NCBI GenBank assembly: GCA_024364805.1
Contig: CM044502.1
Location: forward strand, 39,183,144-39,218,612
DNA: 35,469 nt
Source of the DNA: Euprymna scolopes
Lineage: Eukaryota > Mollusca > Cephalopoda > Sepiida > Sepiolidae
Direction: 5' to 3'
Both the position numbers and the translations under genes were made by a program. Positions 22,173 to 34,719 of the stretch are shown here, one piece after another; the stretch's first letter is position 1; each line of letters begins with the position of its first letter. The notes under the pieces were generated by a model, which saw nothing but the letters and a program-made list of their open reading frames with translations, was not told the DNA's origin and did no database searches.

Positions 22173-22240
22173 AAGAGATCTGATAGCTTAGTTGCTAGCG
22201 CACGGTTACCAACTACAATGTGCGGGTTTCAAATATATCT
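22173..22240 (+). promoter_or_regulatory. tRNA-like Pol III promoter remnant
   Basis: TAGCTTAGTTG at 22184-22194 fits the A-box consensus TRGYNNARNNG fully. GGGTTTCAAAT at 22224-22234 is a B box with one extra T (compare GGTTCAAAT). Their 40-bp spacing is normal for tRNA genes and tRNA-derived SINEs. The intervening GCTAGCGCAC reads like a D-stem, but the anticodon and acceptor stems do not pair well, so this is not a functional tRNA. It lies 40 bp after the end of the retroposon at 21776-22145. It could be the head of an old SINE whose body is no longer recognisable. Confidence 0.45.
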
Positions 22241-22391
22241 ACTAAGAGTTATTGTACTACGTGTAGCTTGGACGCTGATATTATTAATTGAAAGTCTTTG
22301 TTCTGATAAAAATTGCATGTGCGTGTCGAGACTAATGAAATTATTTTTGATTACCGATTATACCTCATCGAAACGGAAAATAAATTTATAG

Positions 22392-23010
22392 ACAAGTAGA
22401 AAGTGGCTTTGGATTTGCTTTTAGAAGCCGCGTAACTCGCTTTGCTTATTTTGTTCTTTACTCCTCCGATTCAAAAACCGAGTTTTCTGGCAAAGAAGAA
22501 CGAATTAATGTTTTCTGTGTATGAAACTATTCTAATTAACACTTATGGTTGGCAAGTTTTGACCTTGAAGTAACATTTTTAGCTCTTTACATCAAGTGGT
22601 TTTATGTGTGCGTATGCAATCTATTCAGAGTTTAACCGTCTCCCTCTGAAGGAAGAAATTTCATGGAAGTATGAAATTCACAAACGGTCCCCAGTCGCAT
22701 GTATAGTGGCTTTATTCCTTGTTTTAAGTGAGTTCCATAAAATTCTCACCAGAAACACAGATTTAAGATAATGAAATTTTACAATCTGAAAGTCACTCAG
22801 TGGACACCAGCGAAGTAACGTGGTTGCAATCCATGACGGTGAGTGCAGTAAGGGTCAATTCAGGTCACTTTTTTCTACTTTCACCTTGTCTCTGACAAAC
22901 CCTCTCTCTGCTTTTACCGCCGTGAAATCTTTCACGTTTAAATAATAGTATGTGCAGTAACATATCCACACAGGCAACAAAGCGAACACATTGGCGCATG
23001 TCATATGCAT
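22392..23010. other. Intergenic DNA, nothing recognised
   Basis: No gene, RNA or repeat recognised. Confidence 0.5.
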
Positions 23011-23058
23011 ACACACACACACACACAAAAACACACACATATATATATACACATATAT

Positions 23059-23096
<38 letters not shown>
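23011..23096. repeat. Composite (AC)n-(TA)n microsatellite
   Basis: AC repeats at 23011-23039 pass into TA repeats at 23038-23049 and 23062-23096. Confidence 0.95.
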
Positions 23097-23099
<3 letters not shown>

Positions 23100-24089
23100 T
23101 TTACAGAAGATCATAAAAACATCAGTAGCATCGGCTTCAAATCCGATATGTGTTGTTGGTTTCAGGGAAACGACGGAATGTTTTATGGCCGATTATTATA
23201 ATTATTGCGTTTCGTAGTCTAAATGGAATGTCTGCTAAAATATGTATTTTAGAATACATTATGTATTTATAATAGTTTTGAAAATTTAAAGTAATTTTAG
23301 CTGACAACTTAGGAATTTCTAGATAAATATTATAGATTATGTAAAAAATAAAAAAACAGGTGAAGATCTTAGTGTCAAGTGTAAACTCTCTGTATCGCTT
23401 TATTGCAGGTCAATATTTTAAAAATTTTGAAATTGCTATGACACGCAGAGAAGAAAAATTTAGTACACTGGAAGGGCATAACAATGTCCCTTATTTTTCT
23501 GATTTATGTGGAATTTGAACAAATATTTTAAACGTTATACTAATATTTCTATTTTCTATAAATTTTAATTGTGTATCACTTTATTGTAAGCGTCTAAATG
23601 TTCTTCATATTTCTATTTATACTGTTTTTAATATTTCGACTGCAGAAATCCCCCTCTGGTCCAAATTACCATAGTTTTGCAATAACAGATGCCACATACA
23701 AATTGATTATGTCGAAACTAATGTCCACCATCTTATGTAACTTTTCCACGTCGTTACCTAACATTCAGTCGTGATATCAAATGCTAGATTCAATCCGCGG
23801 AGAACCACCATCACAATCGCAACATTATAAGAGGAAGAAGCCCCCACTTTTTAAGCCTTTTTATTTAGTCTTATTTCTGCTATCAGTGTTCACCACGTAC
23901 GATTCTGCATTTTTCTACGACAGTGCGATTAAACCTTTCGTAACTGTAAGATTATCTACTTAGCCCTAACTTATTTCTTCCAATTTCCGCATTGAAATTA
24001 CTAACTTCTCCCCCGACAATGTTCCGGCTTTTACGATTGGATGAGACCGGACATTCTGATATTCCAGAATAAACGAAATCCTACATTAA
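23097..24089. other. AT-rich DNA upstream of the LINE, nothing recognised
   Basis: The 60-codon plus-strand frame at 23781-23963 has no recognisable motif. The missing 5' half of the LINE endonuclease was not found here. Confidence 0.5.
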
Positions 24090-26579
24090 CGAACACTTCT
24101 AAAATTGAACAAACTCGACGTCGTCCTTGACCACGTTCTATCTGCTTATCCTTCAGCTAACATCCACGTCTGTGGAGACTTCAATGTTCACAACGTCGAA
24201 TGGTTGACCCACTCAAACAAGACCGATGATGAGGGGAGGTTCTGTCATGATTTCTCCATTGCTTATGACCTCACTCAGATTGTTCAGGAACCCACCCGTG
24301 TGCCCGACAATGACGGCCAGTATGCGAGCCCACTAGACTTTTTTCTCACAACTTGCCCTGAACTATGTTCAGTTTCTGTTCTGTCGCCTCTTGGATCTTC
24401 CGACCACTCTGTTGTATCAATTAAGATAAAAATGAAATGTAATAAGTCCCCAGACGTACCTATCCATCATACAGTATATCGATACACTAAGGCTGACTGG
24501 GATAGCTTCCGTACATTTATATCTGATCTACCTCTGCATTCCATGTTTAAAAAGGATGTGTCCTCTATAGTATTAGACCTGACTGAATGGTTAATTGTAG
24601 GTATTGACCATTTCATACCCTCTAAAAAGTTTCAGCAAAAACCTAACAGCCAGCCATGGTTCTCTCCAGAATGTGCTGCTGCCATTGCGCACAGAAATCA
24701 CTTTTTCCACTACTTCAAACGTAATAGATGTATGGAAACTAAAGCCGTTTTCAAGACTGCCAGCAACCATTGTAAGAAAGTAATAAGGAACGCAAGAGAG
24801 TTGTATGCTCAATCTGTTAAGTCCAAAGTAGCTGAGCAGCGGCTTGGTTCCCACCAGTTTTGGCAAATAGCAAACAGAATCCTGAACAAAAGCGTGTGCT
24901 CCATCCCAACTATTATCAATGGACCTGAGGTAATCTCGTCAGCATCAGACAAAGCGAAACTCTTTGTCAAGAACTTTGCAGCTAATTCTACCCTTTGCGA
25001 CCAAGGCCGCCAACCCCCAATATTTCCTCCTGTATCAGAAAACACGCTATGTGATATACGTATATCTGTACGTGATGTTGCCAAGCTTATCAAAAACCTT
25101 GATTCGAGTAAAGCAACTGGCCCTGACGGCATTCCAATTATAGTACTCAAAAAACTTCAACCTGAACTAGCGACCATGCTTACAAAACTGTTTAAACGTT
25201 GTCTTAAGGAGAATAGTTTCCCATCTCCCTGGAAAATCTCATCAGTATGCCTTGTATTTAAGAATTCAGGTGATCGCTCATCCCCCTCTCAATACAGGCC
25301 AATAAGTCTCCTGTGCGTCATGAACAAGTTGAAAGAATCTGTGTTAAATACAGAAGTAATCAACCATCTCAACAAAAATAACCTTCTTAGTGACACTCAA
25401 TATGGTTTCCGTTCTGCTAGATCTACAGCAGATGTGCTTACAGTTATATCACATAGGATTAGCAAATCTCTCGACGGTGGCAATCTTACTAGGGCAATTG
25501 CTCTTGACATATCTAAAGCCTTTCATAGGGTATGGCATAAAGGTTTACTTCATAAGATCGCTAGCTATGGTATAGCTGGAAAAGTCTTCTCAATTATTAA
25601 ATCATTTCTTTCTGATAGGTTCATAAAAGTAGTAGTTGAGGGGCAAAAATCAGAAGCTCACAGTATTAATGCCGGTGTCCCTCAGGGGTCCATCCTGGGC
25701 CCAACTCTTTTCCTGATCTACATTAATGATCTTCCAAATCACATCCTTACATCATTTGTAGACTTTTATGCTGACGACACTACCATTTATGGTAGCACAT
25801 CTAAGACAGTAAACGACCAAGTTCTCTTCAATTCTCTCTCCTCTGATCTTGAGCACATAGTAGAATGGGGAAAGGAGTGACTGGTTACTTTTAATGCATC
25901 TAAAACCAAGCTTCTCTCTTTACATCATCCACATTCTAATCCACATTTGGCATCAATTGAAATGAATGGCTCTCGTCTTCAGGAGGCCTCAAGTTTTGAC
26001 AAGCTTCTGGGCTTGACCATTACTCCTGATCTTAAATGGAACACGTACATCAAATCTGTTGCCAAGGCCGCTGGAAAAATGGTGGGATCTTTCTATCGAT
26101 CCGGTAAATATCTCACTGCTGATGCTATTCTCTATCTATATAAGAGCCAGGTACGTCCAAGGATGGAATACTCTTGCCACATCTAGGCAGGAGCTGCTAG
26201 AAAGGACTTGGCCTGCCTTGATAGAGTTCAAAATAGACTTCGTAGCCTCGTAGGAGATGTCCTTTTCTCCTCCTTGCAACCTCTATCTCACAGAAGAGAT
26301 GTTGCGAGTTTGTCTCTGATGTATCGTTATTTTCATGGAAAGTGTTCGACTGAGCTTCAATCTATGGTCCCCCCTCGCCAAACTTTCACAAGAAACACTC
26401 GTCTAGCTGTAAACACTATCAATAATTCCCCCCACTCTTTATCTGTGCCTAAACCTAAACGTAGATTCCATGAACAAAGCTTATTTCTTAGAACTGCACG
26501 CCTGTGGAATTGTCTTCCGTTTTCCTGCTTTCCGGCTGACTAAAATATGGTTGTGTTCAAGTCTAAAGTAAATAAGTAA
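24090..26579 (+). mobile_element. CR1/Jockey-like LINE, second family, best-preserved copy
   Basis: One frame runs from the TAA at 24087 to a terminal TAA at 26577-26579, about 825 codons, with three internal stops. Counting from 24105 (a TTG, not a real start): GDFN near residue 24 and SDHSVV near 98 form the C-terminal half of the apurinic-type endonuclease. Reverse transcriptase follows: GPDGIP near 339, QYGFRSARSTAD near 432, LDISKAF near 467, GVPQGSILGP near 524 and YADD at 25767-25778, which is intact. The usual second Asp of AFD is His. After VEWGKE, the thumb and tail carry KMVGSFYRSGKYLT, RLWNCLP and VFKSKVNK. The stops are TGA at 25878 and TAG at 26184, both where relatives have Trp, and TAA at 26541. 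The N-terminal half of the endonuclease, the 5' UTR and any ORF1 are missing, so it is 5'-truncated and inactive. It is diverged from the family at 3.6 and 15 kb. Confidence 0.92.
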
Positions 26580-26995
26580 TTTTGTTTTCAAGTTTCCAAT
26601 TCGATGTTTATGTTTCATGGATGCGGACGATGTTTTTTCTCAGTGATTTGGACAGAGTTTTTCGATACTGACAGACATTTACCAGTATTGTCCCCACCCC
26701 CTCAATTAAAAAACTGCTATGAAACAAATAAATAGGTACTTGTGCTTTTTCTGACCCGTGCTGAAATAATAATGTTATTATTTTGAAAGCCATTCTTAAC
26801 ACGGAGACGGCAGGGTGATTGTTAACTATTCTGTGCTTCCAGCTAACAATTTAAGATATCGTGAAGCTTAAATTTAATATGATTAAACTATTTGAAAATA
26901 GCAATGCGGCAAAGATGCACAATAAACCAAAACATGTTAACCTTTGCTTATGTTTTTTTTTGCTTTTGCTATTTAAGAGTAAGGTTGACGATTTC
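26580..26995. other. 3' flank of LINE and AT-rich DNA
   Basis: May hold the LINE 3' UTR to an unclear end; no clear tail or target-site duplication was identified. Nothing else recognised. Confidence 0.45.
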
Positions 26996-27241
26996 ATTTC
27001 TTTACACGCGTAGACATTAACATTTTGGAGGGGGGGGGCAATTAACACGTTACGTCGACCTACACATTTTTCGTTACAATTACGACTTTTGCCATTTACT
27101 TGTACAGGAGACGGTTAGATTTCTTTTACGCGCGCACATGTTAATTTTTTTCTTGGGGTGGGGTAAATTTTTATATTGCACCCACCTCTAGAGTTTTTGT
27201 TACAATGACCACTTTTATAAGTTTTCGTCTATACTGATCAT
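26996..27241. repeat. Diverged tandem duplication, 123-bp period
   Basis: ATTTCTTTACACGCG at 26996 and ATTTCTTTTACGCGCG at 27119 begin two related units. Matching landmarks follow: a G-run (nine G, then GGGGTGGGG), then CATTTTTCGTTACAATTACGACTTTT against AGTTTTTGTTACAATGACCACTTTT. The units have clearly drifted. No family recognised. Confidence 0.7.
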
Positions 27242-28284
27242 AAACATCTCATTCAAATTTTGTGCAGACAAGTTCTTCTAGAGATATAAACACATGTATT
27301 TTGCATTGTAATTCAATGCCTTCTAGTACTCGCACGCGCGATACAAAAATCTACTTCTCTCCGAATGACACTTTCACCAACCATATCAAGTGCTTGTGAG
27401 TATGCTGCCTAAAATTTTCACGGTTAACTTGGGGGATTTATTTATCTACCAGCACAACTAAAATAAAGTGTGCTCTCCTCCGATATGCGTTTTTTACATA
27501 AGGATGTGTGGGATGTCTATTCCAGTGGGGATTGGTGGTGTCTATTCCGAAAGCTGTTCTTAACATGATAGTTTCTATCAATCTAAACAGTTCATATACA
27601 GTGAGAATCCTTAAATTATAAAAAAATATGTTTATACTTTCTATTCTTATTCTAATAGACCATTTTTCCTCATTTTATTATTGCATACGGATTTACGCAT
27701 TCCTTTATTTTTTTTGTTCAGGTTATCAACAACCGCAGCTTATTTTTTGCGAGGGGGGGGCTTCCACCGAACAACACCGGTTAACGGGTCTTTCTAGTAT
27801 GAAATAAAGAACATAACAATATTAACCAAAAACAAGAATGAATTTCACATTGCATTGTTTAAGGAAATATTTATTTATTAAAATTACTCGTACGCTTAAA
27901 AATTACTTTGCATAGCCTCTTGTCAACTGACGATGTCAATTGACGTATTTGAGATTATGTGATGCTATGGGAAACTTCCAAAATCTTCTTCCAAAGTTCA
28001 TCTTCGACGAAAATTGAACACCATCTGCATAAACTTTTATCTTTATTTACCAGAGCTGCTCAATTGGGTTTATATATGGAGAACATGCCATTAAAATTTC
28101 TGACAATTAATCGGAAATATGGCACCTTGTTATGCTCAAATTTACTCCCTGTTTCCTTTTTCTCATTTCTGTGAGAGAGGCATGCTTTATATGGAAAAAA
28201 TTAAATGGTTGCAGACATTTAATTTTTGACCTTTTTTACTCCCTTATTTTATTTTTTTAGTTCTCATATTCTAAGAGTAATGTT
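27242..28284. other. AT-rich intergenic DNA, nothing recognised
   Basis: Includes a G-run near 27752 and a small GTCTATTCC duplication near 27513-27550. No gene recognised. Confidence 0.5.
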
Positions 28285-28530
28285 TCTGGCAAAGGTTGGA
28301 GGAATGCGTATCTGTAATTTGGTTGGTCAACCTTTCTTTCTTCTCCACATCCTCTCACAGACGTGATGTTGCTAATCTCAGCCTTTATATAGCATGTTTC
28401 ATCCAGAATTGCCAGATCTACTCCATGCTTCCTTTTTCTCAGCTTATGTGACTTGTTGGTCTATTAGTCTTCATCAATTCGTTGTCCAGATATCTAAATT
28501 AATTTTTTCTGCGTTTCAAAGCAATTTCCA
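28285..28530 (+). mobile_element. LINE C-terminal fragment (related to the 24-kb LINE)
   Basis: Conceptual pieces RICNLVG near 28308 and, in another frame, LSHRRDVANLSL at 28352-28390 align with RLRSLVG and LSHRRDVASLSLMY of the LINE at 24-26.6 kb. A weaker tail (HQFVVQISK, AFQSNF) follows to about 28530. At least one frameshift separates the pieces. It is an old, short remnant without polymerase. Confidence 0.6.
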
Positions 28531-28574
28531 AATTAATAAAAAAGTATTAGCCTGCAATAAAGCGATACGCAGGG

Positions 28575-28590
28575 TTTTTTTTTTTTTTTT
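28575..28590 (-). repeat. 16-bp poly-T tract (poly-A on the minus strand)
   Basis: A run of 16 T follows GCGATACGCAGGG. On the minus strand it is a poly-A run after about 200 bp of sequence that is less AT-rich than the neighbourhood (28591-28800), so it could be the tail of a retroposed sequence. I found no target-site duplication and no recognisable source. Confidence 0.4.
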
Positions 28591-29216
<626 letters not shown>

Positions 29217-29258
29217 AGAAACTGAAAATTATTTTTTCGGTTCGCAATTTTCCTATTT

Positions 29259-29282
29259 CTATTTATTTATTTATTTATTTAT
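29259..29282. repeat. (TTTA)n microsatellite
   Basis: About six TTTA/ATTT units immediately before the LINE 3' remnant at 29283. They may have been the insertion site or the tail of that element. Confidence 0.9.
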
Positions 29283-29425
29283 GATTTACTCACAAGGAGA
29301 AGTCACACACGCTATCATCAATTATTGCCCTTTTAGAAAAACTTGTGGTATTCTCTGGTGTCAAAATAACAACGATTCTGTCCAGATTTCCAGTACTTTC
29401 AACTTTGCAGGTGAATTTGTGTTAT
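29283..29425 (-). mobile_element. Second copy of the Dong/R4-like LINE 3' end
   Basis: Blocks shared with the 3' end at 934-1050 occur in the same order and orientation: ATCATCAATTAT against GTCATCAATTAT, then CTTGTGGTATTCTCTGG against CATGTGGTGTTTCTGG, then TCCAGATTTCCAGTACT, which is identical in both. It therefore looks like a second, diverged 3' UTR remnant. Similarity fades beyond about 29425. No coding part was recognised. Confidence 0.6.
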
Positions 29426-29558
29426 CGCAACAACCGCTTACTAATAATTCGACGTTTACTGCCTTCATTGGTCTTAACTGGAATTTAAATTTGGATAGCA
29501 ATAAGGCTCCCCAAGGTCTCAATCTTCTTTTCACTCATTTAGCGGAGGTCTGTCTTGT

Positions 29559-29559
<1 letters not shown>

Positions 29560-29606
<47 letters not shown>

Positions 29607-29616
29607 TCTCTCTCTC
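29560..29616. repeat. (CT)n microsatellite with CTAT units
   Basis: CT repeats interrupted by three CTAT units. Confidence 0.97.
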
Positions 29617-30256
29617 ATCGGATTTTCATCTTCCCTGACCCTGACTTATTTGGTGTGTCGCCAGTTTATAGCGATATACGACAGGACATTACTTTCGTGT
29701 TAACTATTATGATACCTGGTCGTCTGGCTTGAATGAGTTCATTTGTTTGTATATTCATGACTCTTAGAATTTTGTGACTTTCATTATCAAGTACCGACGC
29801 TCTTCAGGTGATTTTCGGCTGAGTCGCACCATTTATAATAAAGTAAGAGGTAATTTTGGCAAAATCTACTTTATCAAAAATTGATCTGAGAATTTCATTT
29901 GATCTCCGACCCTCAAACATTGATCAAACCCAATCGACCAAGTGCATTAACCTTGGTTGTGAGTCTCAGCAATTCTCACGGAAACCAAATATGTTTCAGC
30001 TTGTTTTCTTGTAACAATCCCTTAAGATCAACATGTCAGTAGACTGGATGTAACAATAATAATATTACCGTCTGCACCTGGGTTTAGGATTTGTCGAAGC
30101 CAAAAACAATTGACCCAAAATGATAACTAAGTATTCTAACTCTAGAACTCTAGGAACGGAACACATCGCAAGTATAGATAAATATATGCTCTTATGCTCC
30201 AGTTTGTATGTGTATGGTCTAAGGAAATTGTCCCTAAACAAAACATATAACATATC

Positions 30257-30258
<2 letters not shown>
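29617..30258. other. Intergenic DNA, nothing recognised
   Basis: No gene or repeat structure recognised. Confidence 0.5.

Positions 30259-30288
<30 letters not shown>
30259..30288. repeat. (TA)n microsatellite
   Basis: About 30 bp of alternating AT. Confidence 0.95.
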
Positions 30289-30290
<2 letters not shown>

Positions 30291-31059
30291 TAGTATTAGA
30301 GAGAGGATAAACAACACAAATGAAAGAATGACAACCACCGAAAATAAATTCGTATATAGATATAAAAACCATTGCAACGATAATTACCTCAAACACCGCG
30401 ATAGAGGAAAAAATATGACTACCAGTATACCATTTTTATTGAAATTATATAAGTAGGCCCATTTATCTGTTCTTGTAACTGATAATTTGACCATGTAGGC
30501 ATATATCTTATAAATAAACAGAAAATAAATAATCTGAAAACTAGAACCAAGTGAACGGATCAAAATGCGACAAATAAATTAAAATAAACAAATAAAATAA
30601 AATAAATAAATGAATAAATAAACTAAACATATAAATAGGAAAATGAGGTCGCCACCTGACAAAAAAGAACAACCATAAACACCTAAGTTAGAGAAATAGC
30701 GATGGAAATAGTAAGATATTACTTCTGATGAAGCGCAAACAACCGCCTAGTAAAAAAAAACATCTCCGTTGCTGTAGATTAACAGACGAAATCATACTTC
30801 CTCCTTCTCGCTCTCCCCTGCTCCCTTTCTTTACCACAGCTCCTTCCAAAACCCTACTGCTAACATTCACAAATGCTACACCCCGCTTTCTTCCAGAACG
30901 TTAACCACACTCTAATATCATACAAAACTAATATAAACTTGACTCCCGTTTAAATATCGATTTTTTTGGGGGGTGGGTCCGTGGAAGCGTAATCTTTAAT
31001 TGGGATTCCACTAAAATATGTATGCTCATATGTAACCAATAATGTTTGTCTATTAAATA

Positions 31060-31072
<13 letters not shown>
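30289..31072. other. AT-rich DNA with an (AAAT)n-like stretch
   Basis: Around 30575-30625 an A-rich stretch built from AAAT/AAATA units is a decayed microsatellite. Otherwise nothing recognised. Confidence 0.6.

Positions 31073-31139
<67 letters not shown>
31073..31139. repeat. Composite (TA)n-(GA)n microsatellite
   Basis: About 44 bp of TA pass directly into about 24 bp of GA. Confidence 0.97.
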
Positions 31140-31462
31140 TATTCTGTATGTGTGTAAGAGAGAAAGACATAGAAAACGAGGTGGATAAAGAGTTTGGGTT
31201 ATTATGTTTTACAGCTTTTTAATGAGTTTCAGATTTTTTTCTAGGTTGTAAGTACTTTTAAATTAAACTACGCCTCTCAAAAATTATAAAAATACGGATT
31301 ACTTTGAACTCAAATAGGATGTTTGAATTAGCCTAATAAAGCGATGGTGCGTGTGTATGGACAAAGCTACGAAAAACATTATGATTAAACTGCACATGGT
31401 TAATTATGATTGAAATTTATAAGCTCTTCGTGCATATATGTCAACCAGTATATCTCTCTCCC

Positions 31463-31467
<5 letters not shown>
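31140..31467. other. Spacer, nothing recognised
   Basis: No gene or element recognised between two microsatellites. Confidence 0.5.
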
Positions 31468-31520
<53 letters not shown>

Positions 31521-31566
31521 GTATGTATATGGATGTGTGTATATATACAGACACACACACGCACAC

Positions 31567-31598
<32 letters not shown>

Positions 31599-31616
31599 GT
31601 ATACATATATATATAC
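31468..31616. repeat. Composite (CT)n-(TA)n-(AC)n-(TA)n microsatellite
   Basis: CT to about 31504, TA to 31520, degenerate GTAT/GTGT, AC at about 31551-31565, then TA to 31616. Apparent reading frames of Ser/Leu/Tyr/Ile repeats are artefacts. Confidence 0.97.
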
Positions 31617-32296
31617 AGTGCGCAATAGTTTGTTTTATGAGAAATCTAAGAGAATTTAATCGTTTTGTACTTTTGAGATTAAAAAAGAAGGAAGATAAAA
31701 TAATTTAATTAAAAAAAAACCGCATGAAAAAAAAAATGTCTGGACTTCCCGTACATGTCCGCTTGTCAATTACCTGCTCTTTTATTTTAACCGATGTAAA
31801 TAATATTTATATATCACATGTAGATATTAAGTGCTCGTCACCTTGCACGCATTTTGAAAATTACATTTTCAAAGGAAAATGTTAGACAAGGGTCAGCTGG
31901 CTGGCTTTTAGGAAGCCATCGTGAATAATAGAATAATAGGTAGAGGAAAGGTTGTCAAACGAGATGGGGGCAAATTTATGAAGCTCTGATTCTGACGTGG
32001 GAACCCTATACAACAGGATAAACGAAAAGTAAGGAATGAGAGTTCAACCATGTATCCCCATTTTCTATGCTCCCCGTCTGTAGCAAAATGTAGGTAATAA
32101 AAACCGCTTCAATACAACATAGATTGTCTTTGTTTATATTTATTGCAGTATGACTGATTGCAGAGTGAGCAGTATTAAGTCACAATGGATCGCTGTAGCA
32201 GACATTTAAAAGTATGTATTATTTTATTTGAGTAGAATTATTGTGTTGTTGTTTTTTTACTTGCAGGATATTCACTCTCCTGTAATAATATAAGAA
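31617..32296. other. Intergenic DNA, nothing recognised
   Basis: Slightly more balanced composition around 31860-32080, but no recognisable coding or RNA. Confidence 0.5.
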
Positions 32297-32331
32297 CACA
32301 CACGCACATGCACACACACACACACACACAC

Positions 32332-32392
<61 letters not shown>

Positions 32393-32428
32393 TAGACAGA
32401 CAGGTAGATAAATAGATATAGATATATA
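32297..32428. repeat. Composite (CA)n-(TA)n-(GA)n-(GATA)n microsatellite
   Basis: CA to about 32331, TA to about 32372, GA to about 32392, then GATA/GACA-type units. Confidence 0.97.
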
Positions 32429-32485
32429 ATGAGAATAATGGAAATAGTATTCCGACAAAATAGAGAAATACAAAGGAACAAACTG

Positions 32486-32576
32486 AGTTATGTTTTCATC
32501 AACATTTGGTTTTATTTCATGACTTCATTCAGAGGAAGTCTCGAAAGAAAGACGAAAGGTTGATGAATACATAACT
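32486..32576. repeat. Nested inverted repeat (18-bp arms)
   Basis: AGTTATGTTTTCATCAAC at 32486-32503 and GTTGATGAATACATAACT at 32559-32576 pair at 17 of 18 positions, with a 55-bp spacer. Inside, GACTTC and GAAGTC around ATTCAGAG form a second stem. The whole can fold as a branched hairpin between two microsatellites. Origin unknown. Confidence 0.75.
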
Positions 32577-32596
32577 TGCTTTGTGCATTTTTATTT

Positions 32597-32614
32597 CTCT
32601 CCCCCCCTCTCTCT

Positions 32615-32673
<59 letters not shown>
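32597..32673. repeat. Composite (CT)n-(TA)n microsatellite
   Basis: A C-run and CT repeats to about 32616, then about 56 bp of TA. Confidence 0.97.
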
Positions 32674-32677
<4 letters not shown>

Positions 32678-33258
32678 TTCACGGACACGTGTGTGGTCCT
32701 TTACAAATCATGTTTGTGACCGAACCAAGCTTCAAAACCAAAACTCAAGATCAAGCCATAAAGATGAGTTACGTTATGGGAATAATAACAGTGCACTGCG
32801 TTTCATTAATTATGCACCTGATTGTATTACAATTGAAGACAATTTTGTTGTAATCAGTGAGTAACTAACTCCACAATAATGCATTCCACAAGTAAGATGC
32901 ATTTGTAAAGAGGTTTTGTTCGTGAAAATTAAGTACTTCTTCCAGATGTAAATTCTAATTATCATCATTTGATATCTCCCCCATTAAGATTTGTTTCTAT
33001 TATGATAGGCGTAGTTTTATTTTTTTCTGGAAAATTAATACGTCCAAAAATACAAACACTGCGAATAGTAGTTAATAGAAAATCTGTTTAATTTATTTAC
33101 ACACTAAGTGACATTAAATTCGTTCCAGTTGGTGATTGATTGGACATTTACTTACTCTAGTAAATACGCATCGTCTGCAAACATACGGTTCTATAAAAAA
33201 TAGCTTTTACAATCACAGCGAATAAAATTACGAGCAAAATGCATACTCATATATATAC
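32674..33258. other. Intergenic DNA, nothing recognised
   Basis: No gene or element recognised. Confidence 0.5.
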
Positions 33259-33720
33259 GAAGGGTTTTTAAAAGGTAATGCCTCCTATTTTTAATCCGCT
33301 GAATGAATCAACGGTATTACAGTGTTACGATGACATAAATTATGCATACTGATATTTTTTTATCTCTCTATTGCATATATTGAGGGTGTGCAATGCTATC
33401 AATACAACCCCTGTCATCGATGTGTATTAGAAGCAGAGATGTGTCATTTAATTCCTGAAAAAATTGCTGGATAGTGGTAGCTATGTCGAAAAAAATTCTG
33501 AAATACATAAGTTCGCTTATGTTAATTATATAACACCCTTCGCCATAGCTCTAAAACCTTTGCAGTTAAAAAATGTGAGGCTTTACTTTTCGAATGACTC
33601 TAGTTTTACAACTATGCATAGCTATTGTTCCTCGCTGACAAAAATTTATTGCGGATATTGGTGACTATGTAGAAAAATGAATTCTGGGGCAAACAGTTCG
33701 TTTATTTTAATGGTATCACG
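33259..33720 (+). mobile_element. Mariner-like remnants
   Basis: At 33264-33292 the DNA reads GGGTTTTTAAAAGGTAATGC then CTCCTATTT, resembling, from memory, the ends of certain mariner elements. The peptide DSGSYVEK occurs at 33470-33493 and ADIGDYVEK followed by a stop at 33652-33681; GDYVEK at the very end is characteristic of mariner transposases. The two end-like segments are about 75 bp each, offset by 184 bp, and similar over their length, so the 3' end is duplicated or two copies lie side by side. The catalytic D,D34D core is absent. No matching 3' inverted repeat was identified. Identification rests on short motifs. Confidence 0.4.
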
Positions 33721-33730
33721 CACACATACA

Positions 33731-34719
<989 letters not shown>

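Noticed and set aside
22184-22234. A functional tRNA gene
   Set aside because: A and B boxes are present but acceptor and anticodon stems do not pair, and the B box has an extra base.
24591-25150. Two minus-strand frames of 91 and 113 codons inside the LINE
   Set aside because: They are antisense shadows of the reverse transcriptase frame.
31400-31708. Several frames rich in Ser-Leu and Tyr-Ile repeats
   Set aside because: Translation of CT and TA microsatellites on both strands.
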